Under the pieces are notes generated by a model. It saw only the letters and a list, made by a program, of their open reading frames with translations, did not search any database and was not told where the DNA came from. A stretch of DNA of 6,466 bases from JAJTFW01 sp964534995 (GTDB lineage: Bacteria; Bacteroidota; Bacteroidia; AKYH767-A; OLB10). The stretch spans positions 1-6,466 of the forward strand of contig CAZHSC010000123.1 of assembly GCA_964534995.1 (NCBI GenBank), in the 5' to 3' direction. The position numbers were made by a program, and so were the translations under genes. This document shows positions 4,431 to 6,466 of this stretch, piece by piece; position 1 is the first letter of the stretch; every line of letters begins with the position of its first letter.

Positions 4431-6466
4431 ATGAAAAGTAATTCTCCATTCACAAAAATGATCCTCAGATATTTTTCAATGCTGGCTCTTTTCGTTTTTG
4501 CGGCCATTAGTGCCATCGCTCAGATCAATGTGAATGTTCCGGGGGGAGGGGCCGGACCGGCACCGGGAGCAGCCTACAATTACCGTCCTCTGGGAACCTA
4601 TTGGGGTTATGACAGGGGACAGATACAATTGACGGCTCCGGAGCTTACCGCTGCGGGCGTTCCCAATGGAATTATCATTTCCAGAGTAGCTTTCTTTTTG
4701 AATAGTTTCAATAACCCCACGCCAAACACGCCTGTTAGGGTCCTGCTGAAGGAAGTTGCCGGAGCGGCGGGTCTTACACCCACTACGTATGCTGCTGCTT
4801 CAGCCCCAGCCACCTTGTGCTTTAATGGTACGGTCAGTTCGGCTACTTTTTTACCAAATACCTGGGTAACTATTTATCTCACCAGTCCTTTTTACTTCAA
4901 TGGAGGGGGTACCCACCTTGAGGTAATAGTGGAAACCAATTTTGGGGGTGGAGGCGGAGAAACCTTTAATGGTAAAGTATTTTCAAGATCAATAACCACG
5001 GGTAATTATTTTCAGTATTGGGGTGCTGACAACACACCTCCCGCTGGAAATGGTTTTGTTACTACCTACCGTCCGGATGTTCAGTTGTATTACCACATGG
5101 CTACACCCTGTGCCGGTGTCCCCGCAGGTGTAACCGCAGTGCCTTCTTCTCCGTCGGTGTGTACCAACGTACCCTATACGGTCAGTCTGAGTGGATTGTA
5201 TCCTCCCTATAACAGTGGCTATACTTTTCAATGGATGTCTTCCACGGTAGGGGCAGGTGGTCCATTTACTCCTATTGCCGGTGCCACGCAGGCCATCTAT
5301 GCCAGTCCCGGACAAATCGTCACCACCTGGTATCAGTGCCAGATCCGATGTAATTTAGGTCCGGTCACCAACTCTTCAGTAGCCCAGGTGAATATGAACC
5401 TGCCTACCAGTTGTTATTGCAACTCCAATGCTACTTCCAGTGTCGACACAGATATCGGTCAGGTAGTATTTGGAGCCATGACAAATCCTGCTGCTCCCGG
5501 ACCAACAACGAATAATCCAACTTCATTTAACGTTTATACCAACTTTACGGCTACTGTTCCGGCTCAAAACTATACTCAGGGACTAACCTATCCGATTACC
5601 CTACGGCAGATTACATCCGGTAACTTTTTTTATTCAGCATATTTTAATGTTTTTATTGATTATAACCAGGATGGGTTCTTTGACCCCACCACGGAGAGAG
5701 TGTTCAGTGGCGGTCCGACAGGCCCGACCAGCGCCACTCCGGTAACCACCTTTATATCAGGGAATATTACCATTCCTTTTTCTTCACTCACCGGCACCAC
5801 CAGAATGCGTATTGTGCTAAGGGAGGGAGGTAATAATACCAATCCGCCCTGCGGAACCTATACCTGGGGTGAAACGGAAGATTACAACATTAATATTGTT
5901 CCGGGTGTTCCTTGCGGGTTGACCAATGCAGGCAATGCCGTCAGTTCCTTGTCGAATGTTTGTCCCCTGCAGGTATTTACCCTCAATATTACAAATACGG
6001 TTACACTAGGATCAGGAATGACATGGCAATGGCAAAGCGGTCCTGCCGCAGGTGGTCCATGGACCAATATTGCCGGAGCGACAACTTATCCTTTCGCCAC
6101 AACGCAGGCAGCTACTACCTGGTACCGTTGCAGGATTACCTGTGGCGCTACCACCTTGTACACAACTCCGGTTCAGGTTATTCAAAATACCGCCACACAA
6201 TGTTATTGCACGCCCGTCCATATTCCGAATTGTAATAATATGTGGACTTCCAACGTCACCTTCAATACCCTGAATAACTCCACCGGTTGTACCAGTAATA
6301 ACAGCCTGGCTTATAATATTTATCCAGCAAGTGGAACCACTACCACAACCGTTACTCAAAACCAGACTTATAATTTAAGCGTAACTACCAGCGGTATTAT
6401 CAGTGCCATCATTTCGGTTTGGATTGATTATAATTTTAACGGGGTGTACGAACCTACGGAATGGCA
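4431..6466 (+). CDS. Secreted multidomain surface protein with tandem Ig-like and GEVED domains, 3' partial
   Basis: An ATG at 4431 opens a frame without a stop to the window end (678 codons plus two bases), so the C-terminus is missing. The first 30 residues form a signal peptide (Lys9/Arg13, hydrophobic core LALFVFAAIS, cleavage likely after AIA before Q31). A Gly/Pro/Ala-rich linker (36-47) follows. Residues about 48-222 are a beta-rich domain common at the N-terminus of such proteins (QLTAPELTAAGVPNG, then TWVTIYLTSPFYF). An Ig-like domain (about 227-325; FQW, IAGAT, TTWYQCQIRC) and a GEVED domain (about 328-491; CYC at 328-330, IDYNQDG at 409-415, GETEDY at 480-485) follow. The pair then repeats: Ig-like 495-588 and a second GEVED from 591, cut at IDYNFNGVYEPTEW. 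GEVED proteins are exported in Bacteroidota, often by the type IX system, whose sorting domain would be beyond the edge. Function unknown; adhesion or a carrier for a hidden enzymatic domain are possibilities. Confidence 0.9.
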   Translation, partial: MKSNSPFTKMILRYFSMLALFVFAAISAIAQINVNVPGGGAGPAPGAAYNYRPLGTYWGYDRGQIQLTAPELTAAGVPNGIIISRVAFFLNSFNNPTPNTPVRVLLKEVAGAAGLTPTTYAAASAPATLCFNGTVSSATFLPNTWVTIYLTSPFYFNGGGTHLEVIVETNFGGGGGETFNGKVFSRSITTGNYFQYWGADNTPPAGNGFVTTYRPDVQLYYHMATPCAGVPAGVTAVPSSPSVCTNVPYTVSLSGLYPPYNSGYTFQWMSSTVGAGGPFTPIAGATQAIYASPGQIVTTWYQCQIRCNLGPVTNSSVAQVNMNLPTSCYCNSNATSSVDTDIGQVVFGAMTNPAAPGPTTNNPTSFNVYTNFTATVPAQNYTQGLTYPITLRQITSGNFFYSAYFNVFIDYNQDGFFDPTTERVFSGGPTGPTSATPVTTFISGNITIPFSSLTGTTRMRIVLREGGNNTNPPCGTYTWGETEDYNINIVPGVPCGLTNAGNAVSSLSNVCPLQVFTLNITNTVTLGSGMTWQWQSGPAAGGPWTNIAGATTYPFATTQAATTWYRCRITCGATTLYTTPVQVIQNTATQCYCTPVHIPNCNNMWTSNVTFNTLNNSTGCTSNNSLAYNIYPASGTTTTTVTQNQTYNLSVTTSGIISAIISVWIDYNFNGVYEPTEW
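5109..6466 (+). repeat. Tandem Ig-like + GEVED protein module, two copies (second truncated by window end)
   Basis: The encoded protein repeats a two-domain unit: 5109-5912 and 5913-6466. The Ig-like parts share the order QW, AGGP, IAGAT, TTWY, then C-x-I-x-C. The GEVED parts share CYC at the start and an IDYN.(D/N)G loop. Nucleotide identity is mostly lost apart from short stretches such as ATTGCCGG, so the duplication is old or the copies were acquired separately. Confidence 0.65.

Noticed and set aside
4607..6359. Several open frames of 60-115 codons antisense to the secreted-protein gene
   Set aside because: Translations are low-complexity and family-less, while the plus-strand frame encodes clear Ig and GEVED domains throughout; they are compositional shadows.

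Overview
The window looks like a chromosomal segment from a member of the Bacteroidota, most likely a Chitinophagaceae-like relative. The evidence is a TonB-dependent receptor with an N-terminal carboxypeptidase-regulatory-like domain, a large secreted GEVED/Ig-type protein, promoter candidates of the Bacteroidota TTG/TAnnTTTG kind, weak or absent Shine-Dalgarno sequences, and a ligase-associated exonuclease-ligase gene pair. The genus is inferred, not shown.

Positions 1-1675 (+) hold the last 29 codons of what looks like the MBL-fold ligase-associated exonuclease. Seven bases after its stop comes a full-length (525 aa) ATP-dependent DNA ligase-family gene. The ligase keeps the family architecture and an uninterrupted reading frame, but almost every nucleotidyl-transfer motif has lost its key residue. 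The motif I KWDG is TCSA, so the AMP-accepting lysine is gone; the motif Ia Arg is Cys; the motif IV Glu is Arg; both motif V lysines are replaced. It reads as a pseudo-ligase and is the most unusual thing in the window. The helicase and phosphoesterase genes that often follow the ligase do not follow here.

Positions 1738-4200 (-) encode an intact 820-aa TonB-dependent outer-membrane receptor convergent to the ligase. Directly upstream on the same strand (4253-4328) is a clear TPP (THI-element) riboswitch aptamer, so the receptor is best read as a thiamine-compound importer repressed by thiamine pyrophosphate. No SusD-like partner is adjacent. A perfect TAnnTTTG box abuts the aptamer, and the 5' leader has a 7-nt complement to codons 2-4 that could act in translational control.

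Positions 4329-4430 form a divergent promoter region. Rightwards, 4431-6466 (+) is an open, 3'-truncated gene for a secreted multidomain protein: a signal peptide, an N-terminal beta-rich domain, then two Ig-like + GEVED modules, the second cut by the window edge. Its C-terminus, where a type IX secretion sorting domain might lie, is outside the window. The receptor and this surface protein share only an intergenic region; nothing else suggests a shared pathway.
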